NCBI GenBank assembly: GCA_026985075.1
Contig: JALSQX010000105.1
Location: forward strand, 62,001-126,000
Reading direction: 5' to 3'
Source: Blastocatellia bacterium
GTDB lineage: Bacteria; Acidobacteriota; Blastocatellia; HR10; J050
DNA: 64,000 nt
Shown: positions 17,032 to 26,360 of the stretch, one piece after another
How the letters are laid out: each line of letters opens with the position of its first letter
Numbering within the stretch: position 1 is the first letter of the stretch
Notes under the pieces: model-generated
Database searches by the model: none
What the model saw: only the letters and a program-made list of their open reading frames with translations
Told to the model about the DNA's origin: nothing
Position numbers and translations under genes: made by a program

Positions 17032-18216
17032 TCACACGACACCTGATTCCCTGAGCTCCGTAATTTTCTTCTCCGAGTAACCCAACAGATTCCGGAGAAT
17101 CTCCTCGGTGTGCTGGCCGAGGCGCGGAGGGGGGTGGAAGTGCTCTTCCACGTCGGAGATCTTGATCGGATTCCCCAGCAGGGGCAACTCGCCAATCGAC
17201 GGATGAGGGACGCGAACGACCATATGACGGGCGGCGATGTGAGGATCGGCAAGCACCTGGTCAATCGTCTGAACGGGTCCCGAGGGAACGCCTTCGGCTT
17301 CCAAGCGAGTCAGCCACTCCCTGGTCGGGCGGCGGCGGAAGATGTCCTGGAGGAGAGGAAGCAGTTCCGCTCGATGTTCCAGCCGCAGCTCGTTCCGTGC
17401 GAAGCGAGGGTCCTCTGCGAGATCCGGTCGCTCCAGAGCGCGGCAGAGAGCGCTCCAGAACTTCTCGGCGAAGACCGCGATGACGAGATGCCCGTCAGCG
17501 GTGGCAAAGACCCCATAGGGCACCACCGATTGATGGTGCGATCCCGCTGGCTGAGGCACGGGACCTCCCGCCAGATAATACTGGGCGACGTACGTCAGCA
17601 ATGCCGTCAGACAATCCATCAATCCCAAATCGATGAAGCAGCCCTCTCCCGTTCGTTCGCGGGCGTAGAGGGCAGCCGAAATCGCCTGAGCGGCGAACAT
17701 TCCACCGGCCAGATCGCCCATGGGAATGCCCATGCGCACCGGCGGGCGTTCGGGTTCGCCGGTAATACTCATGGCCCCACTCATGGCCTGCAGCACGAGA
17801 TCGAATGCCGGTCGATCGCGGTACGGTCCCGTCCTGCCGAATCCGGTAATCGAGCAGGCGATGATGCGTCGATTGATGTGACGAAGCGTCTCGTAACCCA
17901 GGCCGAGTCCTTCCATCACGCCGGGTCGGAAGTTGTCCAGCACGACATCGGAGACGCGAACCAGATCGTAAAACACCTGCCGACCAGCGGGCATCTTCAG
18001 ATTGAGGGTTACACTTCGCTTGTTGCGATTGATGCTCAAGAAATAGGCGCTCTCCCCGGCCAGGAAATATGGGGGCATCTGCCGCATGGGATCGCCGCCC
18101 GGCGGTTCGATTTTGATGATCTCAGCGCCCAGGTCGCCGAGCAGCATGGACCCGTAAGGGCCAGCCAGGAATTGCGTCAGGTCGAGGACGCGGACACCAG
18201 TGAGCGGAGCTTCCAT
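17032..18216 (-). CDS. Class III (CaiB/BaiF) CoA-transferase
   Basis: A 394-residue protein of the usual size for the family. It begins with LTGVRVLDLTQFLAGPYGSMLLGDLGAE and has the catalytic Asp at residue 168 in GIPMGDLAGG. NRNKRSVTLNL and SVSDVVLDNFRPGV-like segments are also characteristic. Members move CoA between acids, for example succinyl-CoA and benzylsuccinate, oxalate, phenyllactate or carnitine derivatives. It begins 4 bases downstream of the hyuB stop, so it is probably cotranscribed with the HyuAB pair. A second family member, also with Asp168, lies at 28862. A heterodimer like BbsEF is possible but the genes are 11 kb apart. Confidence 0.88.
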   Translation of the reverse strand: MEAPLTGVRVLDLTQFLAGPYGSMLLGDLGAEIIKIEPPGGDPMRQMPPYFLAGESAYFLSINRNKRSVTLNLKMPAGRQVFYDLVRVSDVVLDNFRPGVMEGLGLGYETLRHINRRIIACSITGFGRTGPYRDRPAFDLVLQAMSGAMSITGEPERPPVRMGIPMGDLAGGMFAAQAISAALYARERTGEGCFIDLGLMDCLTALLTYVAQYYLAGGPVPQPAGSHHQSVVPYGVFATADGHLVIAVFAEKFWSALCRALERPDLAEDPRFARNELRLEHRAELLPLLQDIFRRRPTREWLTRLEAEGVPSGPVQTIDQVLADPHIAARHMVVRVPHPSIGELPLLGNPIKISDVEEHFHPPPRLGQHTEEILRNLLGYSEKKITELRESGVV

Positions 18217-18219
18217 CAG

Positions 18220-19956
18220 CTATTCCTTCCGGCGGCGGAGTCGTTGCTGTCGCGTCGCCGTCTCATCGACGGTCCACGACTCGCGATCGATGATCACGCC
18301 GTAATCTCGTCGTGCGGCCTCCACGGTCACCTTCCCGTCACGCACATCTCGCAGCACGAGCGCTGGATCGCGCTCCAGGGGATCACCATAACCACCGGCT
18401 CCGGGCAAGCGCAGGCTCACCACCTCGCCCTTGCGGAGATGATCGAGCCCTTTTGACTTGAGCGGGCGCTCGCCCGGCGTGCCCGGATTGCGGATGAACT
18501 TGCCAGGGGCTCCGTCTTTTCCTCCGAAGAGACCGAAAGGAGCGAAGCGCTGTCGATCCCCATACCGGGCGAAGGAGACGTCATCGACGAGCACGCGAAT
18601 GTCTCGACGCAACCCCAGCGCCCCTCGAAACCGACCCGCTCCTCCGGAATCGGGAATGAACTCGTAGCGCTCGATGCGCACCGGATACTCCAACTCGACG
18701 GCCTCGACGGGCGTATTCTTGAAGCGCGCCAGGTGAGAGTCCTGACCATCGCGTCCATCTTTCGTCGGTCGCGCGCCTGCGCCGCCGCCCTGAATATCAA
18801 TGTACACGAAACGCCGCCCCGTCTTGGGATGATAACCGCTGAAGCCGCAGTTGGTGATCTGGGCGTGGCTTCCGGCCATGACGCGGTCGGGGACTGCTTG
18901 CGCCAGAGCCTTGAGCATCGCCTCGGTGATTTTCTGCGAGGTGTTCGTTCGCGCGCCCACGGCGGCCGGGGGAAGAGGGTTGACGATGAGTCCCGGTTCG
19001 GCCTCGATGGTGAACGGGCGATAGCAGCCGGAATTGGGTGGCACGTGGGGATCAACCACGGCAATGAGCGCGTAGTACACGGCGGCGTGAACGGTAGCCA
19101 GAGGACAGTTGATGTTGCCTCGCACCTGTTGGGACGTGCCGTCGAAGTCGATGAGCGCTTCCTCGCCTCGCTTGTGAATGTTGACCTGCAAGTGAATGGG
19201 ATCGTCGGTGAAACCATCATCGTCGATCCAATCATCGCCGCTGTAATCGCCGTCGGGAATGGCTTTCAACCCCTGGCGAATGCGCCGCTCTGAGTAATCC
19301 AGGAGCATGTCCAGACAGCGGTGGACGACATCTGGACCGTACTTGGCGAAGATATCGCGCATGCGTCGAACGCCTACGAAATCGGCCGAGGCCTGGGCGC
19401 GAATATCGCCGAGCGTCTTGTCGGGGACGCGGATGTTGTTGGCCAGGATGCCGAACAGTTCGGGATCTTCCTGACCGCGCTTATAGAGCTTGACGAACGG
19501 GAATCGGAGGCCTTCCAGATAGATCTCGGTCAGCCCACCGGCCGTGCCACCAGGCGCCGCTCCTCCCATATCCGAATGGTGAGCGATGCTGCCCACAAAA
19601 CCGACCAGTTCCCCATCGAAGAACACGGGAGCGAAACTCACCAGATCCATCACGTGTTGTCCACCACTGTAAGGATCATTGAAGATGATGATGTCGCCCT
19701 CCTCGAAATCCTCCGGCCGAAATCGTTTCAGGAGTGACCGTATGCCCAGTTCAAAGCCGGTGAGCAACATTGGGGCATGATGGGCTTGAGCCACCGTGTT
19801 GCCGTGACGGTCGAAAACGGCGCAGGAGATGTCTTCGATCTCCTTGATGACCGTAGAGCGGGACGTCCGCACCAACGTGCGCCCCATCTCATCGGTCACC
19901 TGTTCCATCGCATAGCGGATGACTTGCATGGTGACAGGGTCAGGTTTATAGGGCAT
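18220..19956 (-). CDS. Hydantoinase B/oxoprolinase-family protein (HyuB)
   Basis: A 578-residue protein. It shows the HyuB start PVTMQVIRYAMEQVTDEMGRTLVRTSRS, and DIIIFNDPYSGGQHVMDLVSFAPVF and HHSDMGGAAPGGTAGG, all typical of HyuB and of the acetone/acetophenone carboxylase alpha-type subunit. Members work with HyuA in ATP-dependent hydrolysis of cyclic amides or carboxylation of ketones. The start at 19956 has AAGGAGGAACAACC. It lies after hyuA with a 181-base gap. The gene pair has no third small subunit nearby, unlike acetone carboxylase, so a hydrolase or two-subunit carboxylase is more likely. The substrate is unknown. Confidence 0.87.
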   Translation of the reverse strand: MPYKPDPVTMQVIRYAMEQVTDEMGRTLVRTSRSTVIKEIEDISCAVFDRHGNTVAQAHHAPMLLTGFELGIRSLLKRFRPEDFEEGDIIIFNDPYSGGQHVMDLVSFAPVFFDGELVGFVGSIAHHSDMGGAAPGGTAGGLTEIYLEGLRFPFVKLYKRGQEDPELFGILANNIRVPDKTLGDIRAQASADFVGVRRMRDIFAKYGPDVVHRCLDMLLDYSERRIRQGLKAIPDGDYSGDDWIDDDGFTDDPIHLQVNIHKRGEEALIDFDGTSQQVRGNINCPLATVHAAVYYALIAVVDPHVPPNSGCYRPFTIEAEPGLIVNPLPPAAVGARTNTSQKITEAMLKALAQAVPDRVMAGSHAQITNCGFSGYHPKTGRRFVYIDIQGGGAGARPTKDGRDGQDSHLARFKNTPVEAVELEYPVRIERYEFIPDSGGAGRFRGALGLRRDIRVLVDDVSFARYGDRQRFAPFGLFGGKDGAPGKFIRNPGTPGERPLKSKGLDHLRKGEVVSLRLPGAGGYGDPLERDPALVLRDVRDGKVTVEAARRDYGVIIDRESWTVDETATRQQRLRRRKE

Positions 19957-20137
19957 GGTTGTTCCTCCTTGTGCATCGACTCCCTGTGGTAGAGGAGAGA
20001 GGATCTCCTCATGGGATGAGCGAGCCATGGCCGACCGGAAGGGACAACGATCGAGATGGCGAGAGACTCTCTCGGTGAAGGATCAGTGGACATTTCGCGC
20101 CTTGCTGTGGGCATCGGCGCGTCCCGGTATCCGACGA

Positions 20138-22192
20138 TCACCGGGTCACGACGATGTTTCCATATTCATCCACTCGCGCGTGAGCGCCGGGAACGATGAC
20201 CGTCGTCGAGGCGATCTCTTCAATGAGACAAGGACCGGTAATCGCATTTCCCGGCTTCAACCGTTGTCGGTCGTAGATGGGGCACTCTACGAATCCCGTT
20301 CCTGAGAAATAGACGGGTCGGCGCTCCTTTTCCGCCGCCGAGGGATCGGGGTCTCCCGCCTCATCGGCGACCAGCTCGACCGGTGGAACGCGTCCGATCG
20401 CCGTCACGCGCAAGTTGATGAACTCCACGGCCTCATCGATGGAGGAATATTCGTAGATGCGACGGTGGAGTTCGTGAAATCGGCGGATCGTCTCCCGAAC
20501 GTCCTCATCGGTCACTCGATGACCATGGTGAGCCATCGGCGTGTTGATCTCATACGACTGACCTTCGTATCGCAGATCGGCCGACCAGAGGAGTTCCATC
20601 GCCGCCTCGGGGACGCGCTCGGCGCGAAGTTGCGCCCGCCCTTGCTCTTCCAGACTCAGGAACACGTCGAGCAGAGCTTGAGGAGTGACGTCGCGCTCGT
20701 TGAGAGCGATCGTCTGCACGTAGTCGTGACGCGTGTCAGAAACGAGCAAGCCCAGCGCCGAGAGCGTCCCCGAATAAGGCGGTATGATCACTTTCTTCAT
20801 GCCCAGTGCTTCGGCCAGTTCTACGGCATGAAGCGGGCCGGCGCCTCCGAACGCCACGAGAGTGAACTCGCGCACATCGTATCCTTTTTCGATCGAACTG
20901 ACGCTGATGCCTTTCACCATATTGGCATTCACCAGTCGAATGATCCCATCGGCGGCCTCCTCGATGGACAGACCCAACGGTCGTGCCACTCGAGCCTCGA
21001 TCGCTTGACGCGCTCGATCGGGATGGAGCGCCATCTCGCCGCCGAGGAAATACCGAGGATTGAGGCGGCCGAGCACCAGATGGGCGTCAGTCACCGTGGG
21101 CTCCTCTCCGCCCAGGCCATAGCAGGCTGGTCCGGGATCAGCTCCGGCGCTCATCGGGCCGACATTGAGCGCTCCCCCCTGATCGATCCAGGCGATGCTG
21201 CCACCACCGGCTCCGATGGCGTGAACATCGACCAGCGGGATCTTCACCGGGTATCCTTCGAATGCTCCTTCAGAGTGAACGCGAGGTTGGCCACGATCGA
21301 CCACGCCGATATCGAAGCTCGTCCCTCCCATATCCACGGTGATGAGTTGCGTGTCGCCGACGAGTCGGCCGATATACGAACCGGCGACAACTCCTCCGGC
21401 CGGTCCGGAATTGACGGTATGAACGGCGTGGCGGCGAGCGACCTCTACGGTCATCGTTCCCCCGCTGGCTTGCATGATCCGTAGATCGACGCGTCCATAG
21501 CGTTCTTCCAGTTGTTGAACCAGGCGGTCCAGATAGCGCACGATGATCGGTTGGAGGTAGGCGTTGATCACCGTCGTCGATGTGCGCTCGTACTCGCGGA
21601 ACTCGGGTGCGATCTCGGAGGAGAGAGACATATGCGCGTGTGGGATGATCTCTTGGCAAATCTCTCTCACCCGTCGCTCATGCGCTGGATTCAAAAAAGA
21701 GAAGAGGAGACAAACGGCGATTGACTCCACCCCTTCGCGGTTGAGGTATTCCGCCACGCGGCGCACAGAATCCTCGTCAAGCGGCGTCACCACGCGTCCA
21801 TCTCCACCCACTCGCTCGCGAACTTCACAGCGCAGATACCGCGGAACCAGCGGTTCGGGAAGATCGACGGTCATGTCATACAGTCCGGCGTCGGGTCGCT
21901 CGATCCGGGCGATTTCCAGCACGTCGCGAAACCCCTCGGTGGTGATGAGTCCCGTCCTGGCGCCTTTACGCTCGATGAGGGCATTGGTTCCGATAGTGCT
22001 GCCGTGGACGATATAAGCCACGTCCACCATGGTGTTGTCTGTGCCGGCCAGGATTTTCTCGATGCCGGTGATCACCCCCTCAGCTTGGTTGCGAGGGGTC
22101 GTGAGCACCTTGGTGTAATGGATGCGACCGCGGCGATCGTCGATCAAGACCACGTCGGTGAACGTACCGCCCACATCGATACCTAAGCGCAT
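20138..22192 (-). CDS. Hydantoinase A/oxoprolinase-family protein (HyuA)
   Basis: A 684-residue ATPase-fold protein beginning MRLGIDVGGTFTDVVLIDD, the actin-like ATP phosphate loop. VHGSTIGTNALIERKGARTGLITTEGFRDVLEIAR, GPAGGVVAGSYIGRLVG and VDMGGTSFDIGVV are the other conserved segments. It pairs with HyuB in N-methylhydantoinase, 5-oxoprolinase and acetone/acetophenone carboxylases. ATG 22192 is preferred because GAGGAGG lies ten bases upstream; ATG 22219 overlaps the mutase stop (TAATG). Cotranscription with the mutase is therefore likely. An acetophenone-carboxylase-like role would fit an aromatic cluster, but no sequence feature here decides the substrate. Confidence 0.9.
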   Translation of the reverse strand: MRLGIDVGGTFTDVVLIDDRRGRIHYTKVLTTPRNQAEGVITGIEKILAGTDNTMVDVAYIVHGSTIGTNALIERKGARTGLITTEGFRDVLEIARIERPDAGLYDMTVDLPEPLVPRYLRCEVRERVGGDGRVVTPLDEDSVRRVAEYLNREGVESIAVCLLFSFLNPAHERRVREICQEIIPHAHMSLSSEIAPEFREYERTSTTVINAYLQPIIVRYLDRLVQQLEERYGRVDLRIMQASGGTMTVEVARRHAVHTVNSGPAGGVVAGSYIGRLVGDTQLITVDMGGTSFDIGVVDRGQPRVHSEGAFEGYPVKIPLVDVHAIGAGGGSIAWIDQGGALNVGPMSAGADPGPACYGLGGEEPTVTDAHLVLGRLNPRYFLGGEMALHPDRARQAIEARVARPLGLSIEEAADGIIRLVNANMVKGISVSSIEKGYDVREFTLVAFGGAGPLHAVELAEALGMKKVIIPPYSGTLSALGLLVSDTRHDYVQTIALNERDVTPQALLDVFLSLEEQGRAQLRAERVPEAAMELLWSADLRYEGQSYEINTPMAHHGHRVTDEDVRETIRRFHELHRRIYEYSSIDEAVEFINLRVTAIGRVPPVELVADEAGDPDPSAAEKERRPVYFSGTGFVECPIYDRQRLKPGNAITGPCLIEEIASTTVIVPGAHARVDEYGNIVVTR

Positions 22193-22218
22193 GGCGTCCT
22201 TGCCTCCTCGTTCGATCA

Positions 22219-23835
22219 TTAAAGCCGCACCGGTTCCTGAAATGTGCCGAACACCTGCTTCATCACGCCGATGATTTCCCCCAGCGTACAGTAAGCCCGC
22301 ACCGCCCGAAGCATCGCCGGCATCACATTCCGACCGGATTGACAGGCGTCCCGCACGTCGGCCAATGCCGCCTCGACCTCCAGGGCATCGCGGGTTCGTT
22401 TGACCTCAGCGAGGCGGTGCCTCTGCTCTTCCATCGCCTCTGGCCGATACTCGTGGAGTTCAACCTCGGGAGGAGCCTCTTCGCCTTCCACCCGATACTT
22501 GTTGACGCCGACTTTGACGATCTCTCCACTCTGCAGCTTGCGCTCATACTCATAGGCCTGGCGGGCCACTTCCTGCTGGACCAGCCCTTGACTCACGGCA
22601 TTGACGATGCCTCCCCATTGCTCATCGACGCGACGCATCTCGGCGACGATGCGCTTTTCCATCTCGGTCGTCAACCATTCGATGTAGTAAGAACCGGCCA
22701 GCGGATCGACGGTATCGCAAAGCCCCATCTCCTCGGCCAGAATCTGCATCGTGCGCAAGGAGATCAAAGAAGCCTTCGCGCTGGGAATCGTGTAGGCTTC
22801 ATCGTAACAACACAGAGCGCTCGTTTGCGCGCCAGACAGCGCCGCGATGAGCGCATAATAGGCGCCTCGGACGATGTTATTTTCCGGTTCCTCGATGGTG
22901 AGTCCACTCCCACCGCCCCCGGCGATCATCTTCATCTTCATCGTATCCGGCTGCTGAGCGCCATATTCCTCTTTCATGATGCGCGCCCATAATCGGCGGG
23001 CAGCGCGAAACTTGGCCACCTGCTCCCAGAGATTGCCGAAGATGTCGAAGTTGAATGAGATGCGACCGGCGAAATCATCTACTGACAGCCCCCGGCTGAG
23101 CACTTCATCGATATAGGCCTTGGCGATGCAGTAGGCATAGGCGATCTCCTGGACCGGCGTCGAGCCCGATTCCCGGATATGGTATCCACAGACGCTGACC
23201 GGATAGTAGCGAGGTGCTTCCCGCGCACAGAACTCCAGCGTATCGCCGATGAGGCGGATGGACGGCTCGACGGGGAAAATCCACGTCCCGCGACCGATGT
23301 ATTCTTTGAGAATGTCATTTTGCGTCGTACCCCGGATGCGGTCGCGGGGAACGCCCTGTTTTTCGGCCACCGTGATATACATGGCCAGGATGATCGGCGT
23401 CACAGCATTGACCGTCAGGGAGACGCTGATCCGGTCAATGGGAATATCCTGGAAGGCGACTTCCATATCCTTGAGCGTATCCACGGCCATACCCACCCGG
23501 CCTACCTCTCCAACCGCCAGGGGATCGTCCGAATCCAGACCCATTTGCGTGGGGAGATCGAAAGCCACGTTGAGGGCATTCTGGCCATGATCGATGAGAA
23601 AACGGAATCGCTGATTGGTTTCATAGGGCGTGCCAAATCCAGCGTATTGCCGCATCGTCCAGGGCCGATAGCGATACATATACTTGTGAATGCCGCGGGT
23701 AAAAGGATACTGACCCGGCTCGCCGATGTCTCGCTCATAGTCGATGTGAGCGATGTCCTCAGGGCGATAAATCGGTTTGACCTCGATGCCCGACTCCAGG
23801 ATGACATCTTTCAGTTGTGGCTCTTTGACTGCCAT
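22219..23835 (-). CDS. Coenzyme B12-dependent acyl-CoA mutase, large subunit
   Basis: A 538-residue protein matching the large subunit of two-subunit methylmalonyl-CoA mutases: YPFTRGIHKYMYRYRPWTMRQYAGFGT and NVAFDLPTQMGLDSDDP, then GTTQNDILKEYIGRGTWIFP and IDPLAGSYY-like text (VDPLAGSYYIEWLT). The Tyr of TMRQYAGF, which separates methylmalonyl-CoA mutases from 2-hydroxyisobutyryl-CoA mutase (Ile there), is present, as is an Ala where that mutase has Asp. The B12-binding domain is missing here and is encoded separately just upstream. GGGAGGTCGGAGATC precedes the ATG. The close HyuA overlap and the CoA-transferases leave room for a substrate other than methylmalonyl-CoA. Confidence 0.88.
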   Translation of the reverse strand: MAVKEPQLKDVILESGIEVKPIYRPEDIAHIDYERDIGEPGQYPFTRGIHKYMYRYRPWTMRQYAGFGTPYETNQRFRFLIDHGQNALNVAFDLPTQMGLDSDDPLAVGEVGRVGMAVDTLKDMEVAFQDIPIDRISVSLTVNAVTPIILAMYITVAEKQGVPRDRIRGTTQNDILKEYIGRGTWIFPVEPSIRLIGDTLEFCAREAPRYYPVSVCGYHIRESGSTPVQEIAYAYCIAKAYIDEVLSRGLSVDDFAGRISFNFDIFGNLWEQVAKFRAARRLWARIMKEEYGAQQPDTMKMKMIAGGGGSGLTIEEPENNIVRGAYYALIAALSGAQTSALCCYDEAYTIPSAKASLISLRTMQILAEEMGLCDTVDPLAGSYYIEWLTTEMEKRIVAEMRRVDEQWGGIVNAVSQGLVQQEVARQAYEYERKLQSGEIVKVGVNKYRVEGEEAPPEVELHEYRPEAMEEQRHRLAEVKRTRDALEVEAALADVRDACQSGRNVMPAMLRAVRAYCTLGEIIGVMKQVFGTFQEPVRL

Positions 23836-23859
23836 GATCTCCGACCTCCCGATGGTGAT

Positions 23860-24264
23860 TCAGTGGCGTTCTCCTCTTTCGGCGATGAACGCCACGATGT
23901 CCTCCAAGCGTGATCCCGTAGGGAACACGGCCGCCGCCCCGAGCGCTAACAACTTGGGGCGATCTCTGTGGGGGATATTTCCGCCGACGACGACGATCAC
24001 ATCGTCCAGGCCTCGTTCCCGAAGGCGTTTAACGAGCTGTTCGGTGAGCGGCAGATGAGCACCGGAGAGAATCGACAATCCGACCACATCGACATCTTCC
24101 TGAATGGCGACCTGGACGATCTCGTCGATCGTTTTGTGCAGTCCGGTGTAGATGACTTCGCAGCCGGCATCGCGCAGGGCCTGAGCCACGACTTTGGCTC
24201 CTTTATCGTGCCCGTCCAACCCGGGCTTGGCGATGAGGACGCGGATTGGTCGATGGAGCGTCAT
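23860..24264 (-). CDS. B12-binding small subunit of acyl-CoA mutase
   Basis: A 134-residue Rossmann-like cobalamin domain with the DxHxxG motif as DGHDKG, the lower-axial His region. VGLSILSGAHLPL and VVVGGNIPHRD are the usual loops. It pairs with the large subunit 24 bases downstream. The start at 24264 is chosen because the family begins at RPIRVLIAKPGLDGHD, with CAGGTGGAACG just upstream; the longer frame to 24417 would add 51 residues that overlap the thiolase gene and look non-coding. Confidence 0.88.
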   Translation of the reverse strand: MTLHRPIRVLIAKPGLDGHDKGAKVVAQALRDAGCEVIYTGLHKTIDEIVQVAIQEDVDVVGLSILSGAHLPLTEQLVKRLRERGLDDVIVVVGGNIPHRDRPKLLALGAAAVFPTGSRLEDIVAFIAERGERH

Positions 24265-24337
24265 CGTTCCACCTGCAGGAATGAATGGCGCCAGATGGCG
24301 CTTTGTATGATGTTCCCCTTCATCCTTCGCCGTGGGC

Positions 24338-25546
24338 TCATCGTCCACTGACCTTGACGACCACAGCGGCTCCTGTATCGCCGGCGGCGCAACCGGTGAA
24401 CAGTCCATATCCGCCACCTTTGAGGACGAGCTCCTCGATGAGCTCCATGATCAGTCGCATGCCCGTTGGCCCCTGGGGATGTCCCCAGATGAGGGATGAT
24501 CCATAGTTGTTCATCCTCTCCGGGGAGACTCCCATCTCTCGACAGAAATAAACGTCGTTGACGGCGAACGGATTGTGCGTCTTGATGGCCTGCACATCCT
24601 TGATGTCCAGACCGGCGGCGGCCAGAGCGCGTTTGGCGGCGGGCACGGTGGCCTGGGCCATGAAGCCGCGTCGGGCGCGGGCTTGTCCGTAGCTCAACAC
24701 TTGAATCTCCATGCCATCATCGCGGCTCAATTCCCGCGCGCGCTCCCGGGTCGTGACGATGAGCCCGCAGTTGCCATCGGCTGGATGCGTCTGACTCCCG
24801 TAGGTCACCGTTCCATTGTCCAGGACCGGTTTCAACCGGGCCAGTCCCTCGGCCGTGGTCGGATAGATGCCTTCGTCATCGGTGACCGTCGCCATCACTT
24901 TTCGTCCCGAGGGATCACGCACCTCGATGGGAGTGACCATGAAACGGCGATGGAACGCTGCCTCGTCTTTGAGCGCTTCCTGATACTGCTGATAGCGGAG
25001 GAGCGCGATCTCGTCTTGTTCCTCTCGGGTGATTCCGCATTCGCGGGCGACGTTTTCAGCCGTCTCAATCATGGCATTCTCGGCGAAGGGATCGCGGTTG
25101 AAATTATCCCACACCCAATCTTCAGTCTCGCCTTTGCCGCCAGGACCGAGCGGATTCGGGTAATAGAGATGAGGCCCGTTGCTCGTGCGATCACAGGTGA
25201 TGGTGAGCACCGCCTGGTGACCGCCGGTTTCGATTTCCATGGCGGCGCTGGCCAGCACGCGCGCCGACGTGGCGCAGGCTTGATTGATGGTCGGTCCAGT
25301 GATTCCAGTGGCTCCGATCAAACCGGCCAGCCACGGCGCGCCGTAAAAGCAATGCGGTTGCGGAATGGTCATGCCGAGATGGAGGGCATCGAATACATCG
25401 GGACGAAGACCTCGCTCCTCCAGAGCCCGCCGGGCCACCTCGGCGGCGAAGGTGAGGGCATGAAGATGCGCAAAACTTCCCTGCCAACGACAGAATGGCG
25501 TGCTCCAATAACCTCCATAGGGGATGAATGCTCGATCAAAACGCAT
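24338..25546 (-). CDS. Thiolase-family protein (acetyl-CoA acetyltransferase-like)
   Basis: A 402-residue thiolase. The nucleophilic Cys is in INQACATSARVLASA, the His in THNPFAVND, the GHPQGPTG segment is present, and the second Cys is in TGCAAGDTGAA. These differ in wording from PaaJ-type thiolases and are nearer to the lipid-transfer/BbsB-like branch; the usual NEAFA is replaced by THNPF. GAGGAGGAGAACC precedes ATG 25546. It lies next to an SDR and a MaoC hydratase, so the three could perform hydration, dehydrogenation and thiolytic cleavage of an acyl-CoA. No DUF35 zinc partner as in BbsA was seen. Confidence 0.85.
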   Translation of the reverse strand: MRFDRAFIPYGGYWSTPFCRWQGSFAHLHALTFAAEVARRALEERGLRPDVFDALHLGMTIPQPHCFYGAPWLAGLIGATGITGPTINQACATSARVLASAAMEIETGGHQAVLTITCDRTSNGPHLYYPNPLGPGGKGETEDWVWDNFNRDPFAENAMIETAENVARECGITREEQDEIALLRYQQYQEALKDEAAFHRRFMVTPIEVRDPSGRKVMATVTDDEGIYPTTAEGLARLKPVLDNGTVTYGSQTHPADGNCGLIVTTRERARELSRDDGMEIQVLSYGQARARRGFMAQATVPAAKRALAAAGLDIKDVQAIKTHNPFAVNDVYFCREMGVSPERMNNYGSSLIWGHPQGPTGMRLIMELIEELVLKGGGYGLFTGCAAGDTGAAVVVKVSGR

Positions 25547-25567
25547 GGTTCTCCTCCTCGGTCTCAC

Positions 25568-26335
25568 CTACGTGCCGACGGTGAGGCCTCCATCGATGAA
25601 GATGACCTGACCGGTGATGTAGGCTGATTCATCGCTGGCCAGGAATAGGTGAAGAGCGGCGACCTCTTCGGGTTCGGCCAGGCGTCGGAAGGGGATGCGT
25701 TGCAAGAGCCCATCCATGATCTTCTCCGGGATGGCAGCGGTCATTCGCGTTTTCACGCCGCCGGGCGCGATGCAATTGACGTTGATGTTATAGCGCGCCA
25801 ATTCCAGAGCCAGCGTTCTGGTGAGTCCCACCACGCCCGCCTTCGAGGCGCTATAGTTCGCCTGACCGATGTTGCCGCACATGCCCACCGACGCGGTGTT
25901 GACGATTTTCCCGTAGTTTTGCCGGATCATGGGCACGGCGGCGGCTTGCGCGCAGAGGAAGGTCCCTTTCAAATTGACGGTCAGGACGGCATCCCAGGCC
26001 GCCTCATCCATCTTCTGAATTTCATCGTCTTTGAGGCGCACGGTCAGGGCATCGCGGGTGATGCCGGCATTGTTAATGAGAATATCGAGCCGTCCCCACC
26101 GTTCGATGATCGTCTGGACCATGGCTTCCACTTGAGCGCGGTCGGTCACATCAGCGGGGACGAACAAGGCCTCACCGCCCGCCTGAGCGATGGCGGCGAC
26201 CGTCTGTTCGCCAGCACCCTGATCCACATCGTTCACCGCCACCCGCGCCCCTTCGGCGGCGAACCGCATGGCTGTGGCTCGACCAATGCCTTGACCAGCC
26301 CCGGTGATGAGAGCAATGCGATCTTTCAAACGCAT
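25568..26335 (-). CDS. Short-chain dehydrogenase/reductase (FabG-like)
   Basis: A 255-residue classical SDR. The cofactor loop is TGAGQGIGRATAMRFA, NNAGIT follows, and the catalytic Ser-Tyr-Lys is in NTASVGMCGNIGQANYSASK. The acidic residue in VAVNDVDQGAGE at the end of strand 2 favours NAD(H). Family members oxidise 3-hydroxyacyl-CoA or reduce 3-oxoacyl thioesters. AGGAGGTGGGCTC precedes the ATG. Position between MaoC and thiolase suggests a 3-hydroxyacyl-CoA dehydrogenase role. The match to the FabG/PhaB type is too general to identify the substrate. Confidence 0.9.
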   Translation of the reverse strand: MRLKDRIALITGAGQGIGRATAMRFAAEGARVAVNDVDQGAGEQTVAAIAQAGGEALFVPADVTDRAQVEAMVQTIIERWGRLDILINNAGITRDALTVRLKDDEIQKMDEAAWDAVLTVNLKGTFLCAQAAAVPMIRQNYGKIVNTASVGMCGNIGQANYSASKAGVVGLTRTLALELARYNINVNCIAPGGVKTRMTAAIPEKIMDGLLQRIPFRRLAEPEEVAALHLFLASDESAYITGQVIFIDGGLTVGT

Positions 26336-26360
26336 GAGCCCACCTCCTGTTCATGGGATT

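Noticed and set aside
17110-18456. 448-residue plus-strand ORF opposite the CoA-transferase and the hyuB end
   Set aside because: Spans two well-supported genes in antisense and shows no motif.
22219-23835. 2-hydroxyisobutyryl-CoA mutase
   Set aside because: The active-site region reads TMRQYAGF and NVAFDLPT, as in methylmalonyl-CoA mutases, rather than the Ile and Asp of that enzyme.
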